A stretch of 64,000 nucleotides of DNA from Cupriavidus neocaledonicus (GTDB lineage Bacteria > Pseudomonadota > Gammaproteobacteria > Burkholderiales > Burkholderiaceae), in assembly GCF_000372525.1 (NCBI RefSeq), contig NZ_AQUR01000104.1, positions 177,200 to 241,199 of the forward strand, in the 5' to 3' direction. A program made the position numbers and the translations under genes. The notes beneath the pieces are model-generated. The model saw nothing but the letters and a program-made list of their open reading frames with translations, had not been told where the DNA came from and ran no database searches. Shown here one piece after another: positions 1-8,814 of this stretch. Position 1 is the first letter of the stretch, and every line of letters starts with the position of its first letter.

Positions 1-15
1 CCCGCTTGCGCGGGC
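1..15. terminator. Partial terminator hairpin at the window edge
   Basis: The first 15 bases are CCCGCTTGCGCGGGC, a GC-rich hairpin. The same 15-mer is the core of the two tRNA-Asp terminators near 54406 and 54551. It lies 66 bases past the purA stop, so it could terminate the minus-strand housekeeping operon. The rest of the structure is outside the window, so the T-run cannot be seen. Confidence 0.35.
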
Positions 16-80
16 CGATATATTTTCTGGCGGACCGCGGCGCTCGTGGCGCGGCGGTCCTGCGGATACTGCGCAGGCGC

Positions 81-1421
81 TCAGGCCTTGTACGGATGGC
101 GCAGCAGGATGGTCTCGTCGCGATCCGGGCCGGTCGAGATCATGTCGATCGGAATGCCGACCACTTCTTCCACGCGCTTCAGGTAGACACGGGCCTGCTC
201 CGGCAGTGCGTCCCACGTCTTCACGCCGAAGGTGGACTCGTTCCAGCCCGGGAATTCCTCGTAGACCGGCTCGCAGCGCGCCACGGCATCCGAGCCGCGC
301 GGCAGGATGTCGACGGTGTTGCCATCGAGCGTGTAGCCGACGCACAGCTTGATGCTTTCGAGTCCGTCGAGCACGTCCAGCTTGGTCATGCACAGGCCCG
401 ACACGCCGTTGATCTGCACCGAGCGCTTGAGCGCGGCCGCATCCAGCCAGCCGGTGCGGCGCGGACGGCCGGTGACCGAGCCGAATTCCTTGCCGACATT
501 GGCCAGGCGCACGCCCACCGGGTCCTGGCGCGAGGGGTTGTCGTTGTCGTACAGCTCGCTCGGGAACGGGCCGGCACCGACACGGGTGCAATAGGCCTTG
601 GTGATGCCGAGGATGTAGTTCAGGCGGCCCGGGCCCACGCCCGCGCCGGCCGCGGCGGCGCCGGCCACGCAGTTGCTCGAGGTGACGAACGGATAGGTGC
701 CGTGGTCGACGTCGAGCAGCGTGCCCTGCGCGCCCTCGAACATCAGGTTGCCGCCGGCGGCGTTGACCGCATACAGCTCGGCCGATACATCGGCGACCAT
801 CGGCGCCAGGCGCGGCGCGTAGGCCAGCGCCTCGTCCAGGGTCTGCTGGAAATCGACGGCTTCGGCGCCCAGGTACTGGGTCAGCATGAAGTTGTGGAAG
901 TCCAGGTTCTCGCGCAGGCGTTCGGCGAACTGCTGCGGGTCGAACAGGTCCTGCACGCGCAGCGCGCGTCGTGCCACCTTGTCTTCATAGGCCGGACCGA
1001 TGCCGCGGCCGGTGGTGCCGATCTTGGCGGCGCCACGGCGCGCTTCGCGCGCCTTGTCGATGGCGACGTGGTAAGGCAGGATCAGCGTGGCCGCCTCGGA
1101 AATGCGCAGGCGGCTCTGCACCTGCAGGCCGGCGCCTTCGAGTTCTTCGATTTCACGGAACAAAGCTTCGGGCGACAGCACCACACCGTTGCCGATGTAG
1201 CAGACCGTGCCGGCGCGCATGATGCCCGAGGGGATCAGCCGGAGAATGGTCTTCTTGCCGCCGATGATCAGCGTGTGGCCAGCGTTGTGGCCACCCTGGA
1301 ACCGCACCACGCCCTTTGCATGGTCGGTAAGCCAATCGACGATTTTTCCTTTGCCTTCGTCACCCCACTGGGTGCCGATCACGACGACATTGCGTCCCTG
1401 GCCTACTGCGGATGCGGACAT
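81..1421 (-). CDS. purA: Adenylosuccinate synthetase
   Basis: This cytosolic enzyme joins IMP and aspartate using GTP to give adenylosuccinate, the first committed step from IMP to AMP. The protein is 446 residues, close to the usual 430-450. The N-terminal GTP-binding signature GTQWGDEGKGK is at residues 16-26, and HNAGHT and GRGIGPAYEDK follow, all diagnostic of PurA. The start is the ATG at 1421, giving MSASAVGQGRN before the P-loop. It is the last gene of the minus-strand block, 85 bases after hisZ; hisZ-purA adjacency is common in beta-proteobacteria. A weak TAGAAT -10-like element at 1450-1455 could give it an internal promoter, but no good -35 is visible. Confidence 0.97.
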   Translation of the reverse strand: MSASAVGQGRNVVVIGTQWGDEGKGKIVDWLTDHAKGVVRFQGGHNAGHTLIIGGKKTILRLIPSGIMRAGTVCYIGNGVVLSPEALFREIEELEGAGLQVQSRLRISEAATLILPYHVAIDKAREARRGAAKIGTTGRGIGPAYEDKVARRALRVQDLFDPQQFAERLRENLDFHNFMLTQYLGAEAVDFQQTLDEALAYAPRLAPMVADVSAELYAVNAAGGNLMFEGAQGTLLDVDHGTYPFVTSSNCVAGAAAAGAGVGPGRLNYILGITKAYCTRVGAGPFPSELYDNDNPSRQDPVGVRLANVGKEFGSVTGRPRRTGWLDAAALKRSVQINGVSGLCMTKLDVLDGLESIKLCVGYTLDGNTVDILPRGSDAVARCEPVYEEFPGWNESTFGVKTWDALPEQARVYLKRVEEVVGIPIDMISTGPDRDETILLRHPYKA

Positions 1422-1506
1422 ATTGCTTTGGTCAATAGGTTAAAAACGTATTCTACTCTTGTTGCCGGGCGATTCCGGGTTTTTGGACCGCCGCGGCGTC
1501 GATGCG

Positions 1507-2658
1507 TCAGCGCGGCACCACGGCCCAGCCGGCATCCTTGCGCACCAGCTGCCGGTCGCAATTGAATTCGTCGAGCTCATGGGTGTGGCCAGGCAGCGAC
1601 TGGATCACGATCTCGCCCGACGCGCGCAGCGCGTCAATCGCGGCACGAAGTGCCGGGTCAGCATCCCAAGGGGCGAAAATCGCCAGCGCGCGCACCTCTA
1701 CGGGTGACAGTGCCGCCACTTCACGCAGGTCCAGCGAGAAACCCGTGGCCGGACGCGCGCGGCCGAAGGCCTCGCCCACCTTGTCGTAGCGGCCGCCCCG
1801 CGCCACGTAGTTGGGCAGGCCGGCGACATAGGCCGCGAACATCACGCCACTGTGGTAGTGGTAGCCGCGCAGGTCCGACAAGTCGATATTGACGCTGGCG
1901 CCGCGCACCTGCACCGCCAGCGCCGCCAGCTCGTCCAGCGCGCGGCCGATGGCCGGGCTCGGCGGCAGCGTGGCGCGGGCGCGCTCGATCACCTCCACGC
2001 CGCCGTACAGCGTCGGCAGTGCCAGCAGCGCGTCGCGCTCGGTCTGCGGCATGCCGGCGGTCAGTTCGCGCAGGGCCGGCACGTCCTTGGTTTCCAGCGC
2101 GGCAAACAGCGCGTCCTCGATCTTGCGGATCGACGGCAGGCCGGCCAGCAACGCTTCGAGGATGCCAGCGTGGCAGAGGTCGATGCGGATCTCCGACAGG
2201 CCCGCCGCGGCCAGCGCGGCCAGCATCAGTTCCTGGATCTCGACGTCGGCTTCGAGGCCGGCATGGCCATAGATTTCGGCACCGATCTGGATCGGCTCGC
2301 GGGTGGCGTGGAACCCTGCCGGGCGCGCGTGCAGCACGTTGCCGGCGTAGCACAGCCGGGTCACGCCCGGCCGGTTCAGCAAGTGGGCATCGATGCGCGC
2401 GACCTGCGGCGTGATATCGGCGCGCAGCCCCATGGTGCGGCCCGACAGCTGGTCGACCAGCTTGAGCGTGCGCAGGTCGAGGTCGTGGCCGGTGCCGGTC
2501 AGCAGCGACTCGAGGTACTCCAGCATCGGCGGCATCACCAGCTCGTAGCCGTAGGTGCGGAACAGGTCCAGCATGCGGCGGCGCAGCTCTTCGATCTTGC
2601 GCGCTTCCGACGGCAGCACGTCGGCAATGTTTTCTGGCAGCAGCCAATGGTTGGACAT
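1507..2658 (-). CDS. hisZ: ATP phosphoribosyltransferase regulatory subunit
   Basis: HisZ is a catalytically inactive paralogue of histidyl-tRNA synthetase that pairs with the short HisG to form the first enzyme of histidine synthesis. The 383-residue protein begins MSNHWLLPENIADVLPSEA, typical of HisZ, and keeps the class II synthetase-like fold with RADITPQVARIDA near residue 80 and a C-terminal GGRYDKVGEAFGR segment. A true HisS is encoded separately at 10759-12129, which supports the paralogue assignment. No hisG lies in this window. It sits between hflC and purA, separated from hflC by a terminator-like hairpin at 2793-2819. Confidence 0.94.
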   Translation of the reverse strand: MSNHWLLPENIADVLPSEARKIEELRRRMLDLFRTYGYELVMPPMLEYLESLLTGTGHDLDLRTLKLVDQLSGRTMGLRADITPQVARIDAHLLNRPGVTRLCYAGNVLHARPAGFHATREPIQIGAEIYGHAGLEADVEIQELMLAALAAAGLSEIRIDLCHAGILEALLAGLPSIRKIEDALFAALETKDVPALRELTAGMPQTERDALLALPTLYGGVEVIERARATLPPSPAIGRALDELAALAVQVRGASVNIDLSDLRGYHYHSGVMFAAYVAGLPNYVARGGRYDKVGEAFGRARPATGFSLDLREVAALSPVEVRALAIFAPWDADPALRAAIDALRASGEIVIQSLPGHTHELDEFNCDRQLVRKDAGWAVVPR

Positions 2659-2792
2659 GGTGAATCTCTTCTCAGTCGTTCAGTTGCCTGCCGGCGCAGC
2701 GCCTGCAGGGACCGGGCCGGGCCCGGCAAAAACCTGGGTGCGGGCACCGCGCGCCCGCGCCATCACTCCGCAGCGACGGCTCCAGCCGGACA

Positions 2793-2819
2793 AAACCCCG
2801 GCAAGCCGGGGTTTCGTCA
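2793..2819 (-). terminator. Hairpin after hflC
   Basis: An 8-10 bp GC-rich stem (ACCCCGGC / GCCGGGGT with a 2-base loop) lies 27 bases past the hflC stop and is followed on the minus strand by a short TTTT run. It looks like an intrinsic terminator or attenuator between hflKC and hisZ-purA. Confidence 0.55.
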
Positions 2820-2845
2820 GTTCGCCACACGCACAGGCGACGATG

Positions 2846-3754
2846 CTAGCGCTTGCCTCCGCCATTGCCCGAGGCCGCGGCCGCGGCGCCGCCGCTGGAA
2901 CGCATGTAGCGGAAGAACTCGGAGTTGGGCTCCAGCACCAGCACGTCGCGCTTGTCGCGGAAGGTGTTGCGGTAGGCCTCCATGCTGCGCCAGAACTGCG
3001 CGAACTGGGGATCGCGGCCAAACGCCTCACCATAGATCTGCGACGCCTTGGCGTCGCCCTCGCCCTTGATCATCTGGGCATCGCGATAGGCCTGGGCCAG
3101 CACCACTTCGCGCTGGCGGTCGGCGTCGGCGCGGATCTTCTCGCCTTCGGCGGCGCCGGTGGAGCGCAGCTCGTTGGCCACGCGCTTGCGCTCGGCCTCC
3201 ATGCGGCGGTACACCGATTCGCTGATCGCGGGCAGCAGGTCGACACGCTTCAGGCGCACGTCGAGGATCTCGACACCGACCGACTTGGCGTACTCGCTCA
3301 TGCCGTTGCGGATGGCCTGCATCACCTGCTCGCGCTCGCCCGCGACCACGTCGGCGACGGTGCGCTTGCCGAATTCTTCGCGCGCCACCGAGTCGATGCG
3401 CTGCGTCATGCGGTCCTGCGCGCCGCGCAGGTTGCCGCCGAAGGCGACGAAGAACTTGCGCGGATCGGTGATGCGCCATTTGACGAACCAGTCCACCACC
3501 ATGCTCTTCTTCTCGGCGGTCAGGAAGCGCTCGTTGGCGGCGACATCGATGGTCTGCAGGCGGCGGTCCATGAACACCACGTTCTGGAACGGCGGCGGCA
3601 GCTTGAAATGCAGGCCCGGCTCGCGCACCACTTCCTTGATCTGGCCGAAGGCGAACACCACGGCGTACTGGCGCTGGTCGACCACGAACAGCATGGACGA
3701 GACCACGGCGAGCAGGATGAAAAAGCCGATCGCGAAGGAAATCAGTCGGTTCAT
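2846..3754 (-). CDS. hflC: Protease modulator HflC
   Basis: HflC forms the inner-membrane HflKC complex, which encloses and restrains the FtsH protease. The chosen start is the ATG at 3754 (MNRLISFAIGFFILLAVV), giving 302 residues with one N-terminal membrane segment at about residues 4-24 and then a periplasmic SPFH/band-7 domain (VDQRQYAVVFAFGQIKEVV onward). A longer frame exists upstream, but it has no membrane segment and overlaps hflK. The C-terminus is Gly/Ala rich. The start is 10 bases from the hflK stop, so the pair is co-transcribed. Confidence 0.95.
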   Translation of the reverse strand: MNRLISFAIGFFILLAVVSSMLFVVDQRQYAVVFAFGQIKEVVREPGLHFKLPPPFQNVVFMDRRLQTIDVAANERFLTAEKKSMVVDWFVKWRITDPRKFFVAFGGNLRGAQDRMTQRIDSVAREEFGKRTVADVVAGEREQVMQAIRNGMSEYAKSVGVEILDVRLKRVDLLPAISESVYRRMEAERKRVANELRSTGAAEGEKIRADADRQREVVLAQAYRDAQMIKGEGDAKASQIYGEAFGRDPQFAQFWRSMEAYRNTFRDKRDVLVLEPNSEFFRYMRSSGGAAAAASGNGGGKR

Positions 3755-3764
3755 GACGGTCTCC

Positions 3765-5123
3765 TCAGCGCGAGTCGCGGTCGCGGTTGCGCAGCGATTC
3801 GCGCGACCGGTTGTCCGTCGGGGCATCCGGCGCGGGCGCCGGCGTGCCCGCCGCGCCGGGCTGGCCCGGCTGCGGCGTGGCGCGAGCCTCGGTCTGCGCC
3901 ATCAGCTTGTCCAGCGGCAGGTAGAGCAGGTTGTTGCCCTGGCGAGCGTCGACCAGCACCTTGGTCGAATTGGTGTAGATCTGCTGCATGGTCTCCAGAT
4001 AGATACGGTCGCGCGTCACCTGCGGCGCCTTGGCGTATTCCGCCTGCACCGAGCGGAAGCGCGACGCATCGCCCTCGGCCTGCGCCACCACGCGGGCGCG
4101 ATAGGCTTCGGATTCTTCCTTCAGGCGCGCCGCAGTACCCTTGGCGCGCGGGATGATGTCGTTGGCGTAGGCCTGGCCTTCGCTGATGGCGCGCTCGCGG
4201 TCCTGGCTGGCCTTGTTGACGTCGTCGAACGCGGCCTGCACCTGCTCGGGCGGCTGCACGCTCTGCACGTTCACTGACAGCACGCGGATGCCGGTCTTGT
4301 ACGCCGACAGGATGGCCTGGATCGACTTGGCCAGCTGCTGCGCGATCTGTTCGCGGTTTTCGTACAGCACCGCGTCCATCTTGTTGCGGCCGACGATCTC
4401 GCGCACCGAGGTCTCGGCCGCCTGCGTCACCAGCTCTTCATCGCCACCCCGGTCGGTCTTGTTGAAGAACAGGAATTCGCTGGCGTCCTGGATCACGTAC
4501 TGCACGGTGAAGCGCACGTCGATGATGTTTTCGTCCTGCGTCAGCATCGACGAGTCTTTCAGGTTGCTGTCCTTGATCGAGGTGGAGCGGCCCACCTCCA
4601 CCGAACGCACCGCCGACAGGTTGACCACCTCGGCCGACTGGATCGGCCAGGGCATGCGCCAGTTGATGCCCGGGCCGGCGGAGTACTTGAACTTGCCGAA
4701 CTGCAGGATCACCGCGGTCTGGCCTTCCTGCACCATGAAGAAGCCGCTGGCCAGCCAGATGCCCACCACCGCGGCCACGATCACGCCGGCGCCGACGCCC
4801 GAGCCCTTGCCCGAGGTGCGCGGGCCGCCGAAGCCCTGATTGCCGTTGCCGCCGTTGTCCTTGCGGCCGAGCAGGCCGTTCAGGCGGCGGTTGAAGTCGC
4901 GCCACAGTTCGTCCAGATCCGGCGGGCCGCCATCCTGCTGCGGACGCTGGTTCTGCTGGCGGTTGTCGTCGCGGCCGTCCTTCTTGTCATCGTCCTGCCC
5001 ATCCCGACCCCAGCGCGGATCGTTCAGCGAGAAGATGGCGCGCAGGCGCTGCCAGCCCGCGCGCAGCGCGAGGCGGCCGCCTGGTGTCAGGCTCGAATCA
5101 GCATTCCGGGGAAACTGGGGCAT
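3765..5123 (-). CDS. hflK: FtsH protease activity modulator HflK
   Basis: HflK is the partner of HflC in the membrane complex that regulates FtsH. The 452-residue protein has a cytoplasmic, Gly/Asn/Asp-rich low-complexity N-terminus (about residues 35-90, with DDKKDGRDDNRQQNQ), one membrane segment near residue 100 (GVIVAAVVGIWLASGFFMV), then the SPFH domain with the QEGQTAVILQFGKF opening. The ATG at 5123 (MPQFPRNADSS) is preferred; a GTG three codons upstream at 5132 is also open. Neither has a strong Shine-Dalgarno. The C-terminus is Pro/Ala/Asp rich. It lies downstream of hflX with a 186-base gap. Confidence 0.95.
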   Translation of the reverse strand: MPQFPRNADSSLTPGGRLALRAGWQRLRAIFSLNDPRWGRDGQDDDKKDGRDDNRQQNQRPQQDGGPPDLDELWRDFNRRLNGLLGRKDNGGNGNQGFGGPRTSGKGSGVGAGVIVAAVVGIWLASGFFMVQEGQTAVILQFGKFKYSAGPGINWRMPWPIQSAEVVNLSAVRSVEVGRSTSIKDSNLKDSSMLTQDENIIDVRFTVQYVIQDASEFLFFNKTDRGGDEELVTQAAETSVREIVGRNKMDAVLYENREQIAQQLAKSIQAILSAYKTGIRVLSVNVQSVQPPEQVQAAFDDVNKASQDRERAISEGQAYANDIIPRAKGTAARLKEESEAYRARVVAQAEGDASRFRSVQAEYAKAPQVTRDRIYLETMQQIYTNSTKVLVDARQGNNLLYLPLDKLMAQTEARATPQPGQPGAAGTPAPAPDAPTDNRSRESLRNRDRDSR

Positions 5124-5309
5124 GAAGTGCACGGGTCCGGGGAAGTTTGTAACAGGGGGATTCTAGCAGTCATCGGCGCCACTTTTGGCCAATTCGCGCA
5201 ATCCCCGCGGCAACCGCACCGGAATTGGGCAGAACCGGCGCCAAGGCGGCGTCGACCCGGCGTCGAGGCGGCATCGAGATGGCGGCCGCCCTGCGGGTGG
5301 CCGCCAGGC

Positions 5310-6575
5310 CTACAGCCGGCGCGGATCCGCCGCATCGGCATTGTCGCCGTCGTCCGCCACGCCCTCGTCGACGCCATCATGGTCACCCTCGCCGGCGTCA
5401 TCGGACTGCGCCACCTCGTCCAGGCGCGGATCATAGGGTTGCGGCTCGGGCGGGCGGCTGGCCAGCCATTGCGCCACCTCGACCACGGCCTCGCGCAGCG
5501 CGTCCAGGCCCAGGCCCTCGCGCGCGCTCAGGAACACGCGGGTGGGGATGCCGTCCGCGTCGCGCTCGATGCGCGGGCCGTCGCCCAACAGTTCGGGCGC
5601 GGCGTCGATCTTGTTCATCACCACGATCTGCGGGATGTCCAGCGCGTTGATTTCGGCCAGCACCCGGTTGACCTGCTCGATCTGCTCGTGGCGCACCGGG
5701 CTCGATGCATCGACCACATGCAGCAGCAGGTCGGCATGCACGGTCTCGTCCAGCGTGGCACGGAACGCCGCCACCAGCTGCGTCGGCAGGTCGCGGATAA
5801 AGCCAACCGTGTCCGACAGCACCACGTTGCCCAGGCCATCCAGGAACAGCCGGCGCGAAGTGGTGTCGAGCGTGGCGAAGAGCTGGTTGGCCGCATACGC
5901 GCCGGCCTTGGTCAGCGCGTTGAACAGCGTCGACTTGCCCGCGTTGGTGTAGCCCACCAGCGAGATGCTGAGGGTGTCGTTGCGCGCGCGCGCGCGCCGC
6001 TGGGTGCTGTGCTGGCGCTGCAGCCGCGACAGATCGGACTTGAGCCGCTTGGCGCGCTCGTCCAGCATGCGGCGGTCCAGCTCGAGCTGGCGCTCGCCGG
6101 GACCCCCGCGCATGCCGATGCCGCCCTTCTGCCGCTCCAGGTGGCTCCACGCGCGGACCAGCCGCGACGCGCGGTACTGCACCTGCGCCAGTTCCACCTG
6201 CACCTTGCCGACATGGCTCTGCGCGCGCTGCCCGAAGATATCGAGGATCAGGCCGGTCCGGTCGATCACGTGGCGGTGCAGGAAGCGCTCCAGGTTGCGC
6301 TGCTGCGCCGGGCTCAGCGCGTGGTTGAAGACAACCACGTCGGCATCCAGCGCGTCGGCGGCTTCCTTCAGCTCCTCGGCCTTGCCCGAGCCGATGAACA
6401 AGGCCGGATCCGGCCGCGAGCGGCGGCCCGTCAGCGTATGCACCGGCAGCGAGCCGGCGGTGGTGGTCAGCAGCGCCAGCTCGCTGAGGCTTTCCTGGAA
6501 ATCATGCTTGCCGAAGTCGACGCCGACGAGGATGGCGCGCGAAGGGGCGGTATTGGAGGTGGCTCTGGGGTCCAA
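5310..6575 (-). CDS. hflX: Ribosome-associated GTPase HflX
   Basis: HflX binds the 50S subunit and splits stalled or heat-damaged ribosomes using GTP. The protein has an N-terminal HflX domain (SGKAEELKEAADALDADVVVFNHALSP region), a coiled-coil linker with the GGRGERQ-like segment (here MRGGPGERQLELD), and a G domain with G1 GYTNAGKST near residue 207, G3 DTVGF and G4 NKID. The C-terminal tail is acidic (DDAGEGDHDGVDEGVADDGDNAD). The frame opens with a TTG at 6575 and no clear ribosome-binding site, so the start is uncertain by a few codons. The hfq-hflX-hflK-hflC order is the classic one. Confidence 0.94.
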   Translation of the reverse strand: MDPRATSNTAPSRAILVGVDFGKHDFQESLSELALLTTTAGSLPVHTLTGRRSRPDPALFIGSGKAEELKEAADALDADVVVFNHALSPAQQRNLERFLHRHVIDRTGLILDIFGQRAQSHVGKVQVELAQVQYRASRLVRAWSHLERQKGGIGMRGGPGERQLELDRRMLDERAKRLKSDLSRLQRQHSTQRRARARNDTLSISLVGYTNAGKSTLFNALTKAGAYAANQLFATLDTTSRRLFLDGLGNVVLSDTVGFIRDLPTQLVAAFRATLDETVHADLLLHVVDASSPVRHEQIEQVNRVLAEINALDIPQIVVMNKIDAAPELLGDGPRIERDADGIPTRVFLSAREGLGLDALREAVVEVAQWLASRPPEPQPYDPRLDEVAQSDDAGEGDHDGVDEGVADDGDNADAADPRRL

Positions 6576-6803
6576 GGGCGGGCGCGAAGGCGCAGGGAAA
6601 TTCGGGTTCAGGGGAAGGGATGGCGGATCTCGGACACTGTCCTGGCCCCTGCCGGGACAGGCCGCCGCATGGTGCGGAACGTGGCGGCGGGCGCATTGGC
6701 AAGCGCCGGGCCGCGCGGCACCGGGTGCGTCGGCACACCGGCGCCGGGCATCGTGGCGGCGCCGCCTGGCGCCCGTACGATGCCCTGGGGCAGATCGGTC
6801 AGA

Positions 6804-7043
6804 TCAGGCCTCGGCGGAATCATCCACGCGGAAATTGACCGCGCGTGCCGGCACGACGGTGGAAATCGCATGCTTGTAGACCATCTGGGTCACGGTGTTG
6901 CGCAGCAGGACGACATACTGGTCGAACGATTCGATATTGCCTTGCAGCTTGATGCCATTGACGAGATAGATGGAAACCGGCACGTGCTCTTTGCGCAGCG
7001 CGTTCAGGAACGGGTCTTGTAGCAGTTGCCCTTTGTTGCTCAT
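6804..7043 (-). CDS. hfq: RNA chaperone Hfq
   Basis: Hfq is a hexameric Sm-like protein that pairs small RNAs with mRNAs. The start is the ATG at 7043 ([20 protein letters not shown]), preceded by GGAG at a good distance, giving 79 residues. Both signatures are present: Sm1 ([20 protein letters not shown]) and Sm2 with YKHAIST near residues 55-61. The C-terminal tail is short (DDSAEA), as in other beta-proteobacteria and unlike the long E. coli tail. It lies between der and hflX; 209 bases separate it from der, enough for its own promoter, though I do not see a clean one. Confidence 0.97.
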
Positions 7044-7252
7044 GGCACACTCCAAATTTATAGGTTTAGTGGTGAATGATGGGGATGGAAATCCCCGGTT
7101 CAAGTCAGGCGGCGCAAAAACGCGCCAGAAAAAAGATCAAAACGGTACCAAGTTGGCGTCAATGCGCAGGGAAGCCCCTGCTACCGTGAATTTAGCCGCA
7201 GTTCCAAACGAACGCAAACGAAAACTGGCCCGCCAGGGATCCGATTCCGGAC

Positions 7253-8596
7253 TCACTCCTTCGAGTCCGCGTACGGATTTTTGTTCGTGCGAAATTCGAT
7301 GCGCAGGGGCGTGCCCTTGAGCTTGAAGGCCGCACGGAAACGGTTTTCCAGGTAGCGCCGATAGGTCTCGGCCACGCCCGACAGGGCATTGCCGTGGATC
7401 ACGATGATGGGCGGATTGGAGCCGCCCTGGTGCGCATAGCGCAGCTTGGGCCGCGATGCGCCGACACGCTTGGGCTGCTGGAATTCCACGGCTTCCTGCA
7501 GCACCCGCGTCAGCTGCGGCGTCGGCAGCTTGACCATGGCCGCGGCATACGCGTCGTCGACCGAGCGCATCAGCGCGCCGATGCCGGTGCGCTCGCGCGC
7601 CGACACAAAGTGAAAGTTGGCGAAGCTGAGGAATTGCAGCTTGCGCTCGAGGTCGTGCTTGATGCGGTCGCGCGTGTGGCCGTCCAGGCCGTCCCATTTG
7701 TTGACGCCCACCACCAGGGCACGGCCGGACTCGACGATAAAGCCGGCAATATGCGCGTCCTGGTCGGAAATATCCTGCTGCGCGTCGAGCAGCAGGATCA
7801 CCACGTTAGCGTCCGCGATCGACTGCAGTGTCTTGACCACCGAGAATTTCTCGATCGCCTCGAACACCTTGCCGCGCCGGCGCAGGCCGGCGGTATCGAT
7901 CAGCGTATAAGGCTTGCCGCCGCGCTCGAACTCCACATAGATGGCGTCGCGGGTGGTGCCGGGCATGTCGAAGGCGATCACGCGCTCTTCACCGATCAGC
8001 GTATTGACCAGCGTGGACTTGCCCACATTGGGACGCCCGACGATGGCGATCTTGACGCCCTTGCCCTCGTCCGAGGCTTCCTCGGCCAGCTCGGGGCGTT
8101 CCTGCACCGCCAGCTCGATGGCTTCATCGACCAGCTCGCGCACACCGTCGCCATGGGCGGCGGAGATCGCGTACGGATCGCCCATGCCCAGTTCGTAGAA
8201 ATCCGCGGCCACCGAGGTGTACTTCATGCCCTCGGCCTTGTTGACCGCCAGCATGATGCGCCGGCCGGTCTTGCGCAGGTAATCGGCGATGGCGCGGTCC
8301 TGCGGCGCCAGCCCGAGGCGGCCGTCGACGATAAAGATCACCACGTCGGCCTCGACCACCGCCTGCTTGGTCTGCTTGGCCATCTCGGCGACGATGCCTT
8401 CCTTGACCACGGGCTCGAAGCCGCCGGTATCGATGGCGATGAACGGACGTTCGCCGATGCGCCCTTCGCCATAATGGCGGTCGCGCGTCAGGCCCGGCAG
8501 GTCGGCAACGAGCGCGTCGCGCGAACGGGTCATGCGGTTGAATAGCGTCGACTTGCCCACATTGGGGCGGCCGACAAGTGCGATAACTGGTTTCAT
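7253..8596 (-). CDS. der: Ribosome assembly GTPase Der (EngA)
   Basis: Der is an essential GTPase with two tandem G domains that acts late in 50S subunit assembly. The 447-residue protein starts at the ATG at 8596 (MKPVIALVGRPNVGKS). G1 motifs GRPNVGKST occur at about residues 9-17 and again near 187, each followed by DTGG/DTAG and NKxD-type motifs (NKAEG, NKWDG). The C-terminal KH-like domain (LRYAHQGGSNPPIIVIHGN) is intact. The longer upstream frame adds residues not expected in Der. It sits between bamB and hfq. Confidence 0.97.
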   Translation of the reverse strand: MKPVIALVGRPNVGKSTLFNRMTRSRDALVADLPGLTRDRHYGEGRIGERPFIAIDTGGFEPVVKEGIVAEMAKQTKQAVVEADVVIFIVDGRLGLAPQDRAIADYLRKTGRRIMLAVNKAEGMKYTSVAADFYELGMGDPYAISAAHGDGVRELVDEAIELAVQERPELAEEASDEGKGVKIAIVGRPNVGKSTLVNTLIGEERVIAFDMPGTTRDAIYVEFERGGKPYTLIDTAGLRRRGKVFEAIEKFSVVKTLQSIADANVVILLLDAQQDISDQDAHIAGFIVESGRALVVGVNKWDGLDGHTRDRIKHDLERKLQFLSFANFHFVSARERTGIGALMRSVDDAYAAAMVKLPTPQLTRVLQEAVEFQQPKRVGASRPKLRYAHQGGSNPPIIVIHGNALSGVAETYRRYLENRFRAAFKLKGTPLRIEFRTNKNPYADSKE

Positions 8597-8814
8597 ACCA
8601 TAAACGGAAACGGGGGCCGGCAACTGCCGCCCCCCGGTAACTCCGGAGTCAAGGGTTTCAACGGCAGCCCGCGCCACCTGGGCGCGGGTTGCCGCCTGTC
8701 CTGTCGGGCGCGGCGCGGGTCACCGACCCGCTGCAATTGCCGCGCCAAGGATCATGCTACCGGATTCGGCGCCGGCCGTACCGACAGGTGTACGGCAGCG
8801 CGCATTGGGTCCTG

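Noticed and set aside
6..1565. Long open frame opposite purA
   Set aside because: It lies antisense to an unmistakable purA and its Arg/Ala/Gly/Gln-rich translation has no recognisable domain. Long antisense frames are expected at this GC content.
5981..6000. Alternating CG run in hflX as a Z-DNA or regulatory element
   Set aside because: It falls in coding sequence as consecutive Arg/Ala codons and is easily explained by GC-rich codon use.
8668..8695. Hairpin between der and bamB as a terminator
   Set aside because: The stem is strong, but there is no T-run on the minus strand, so I did not annotate it.
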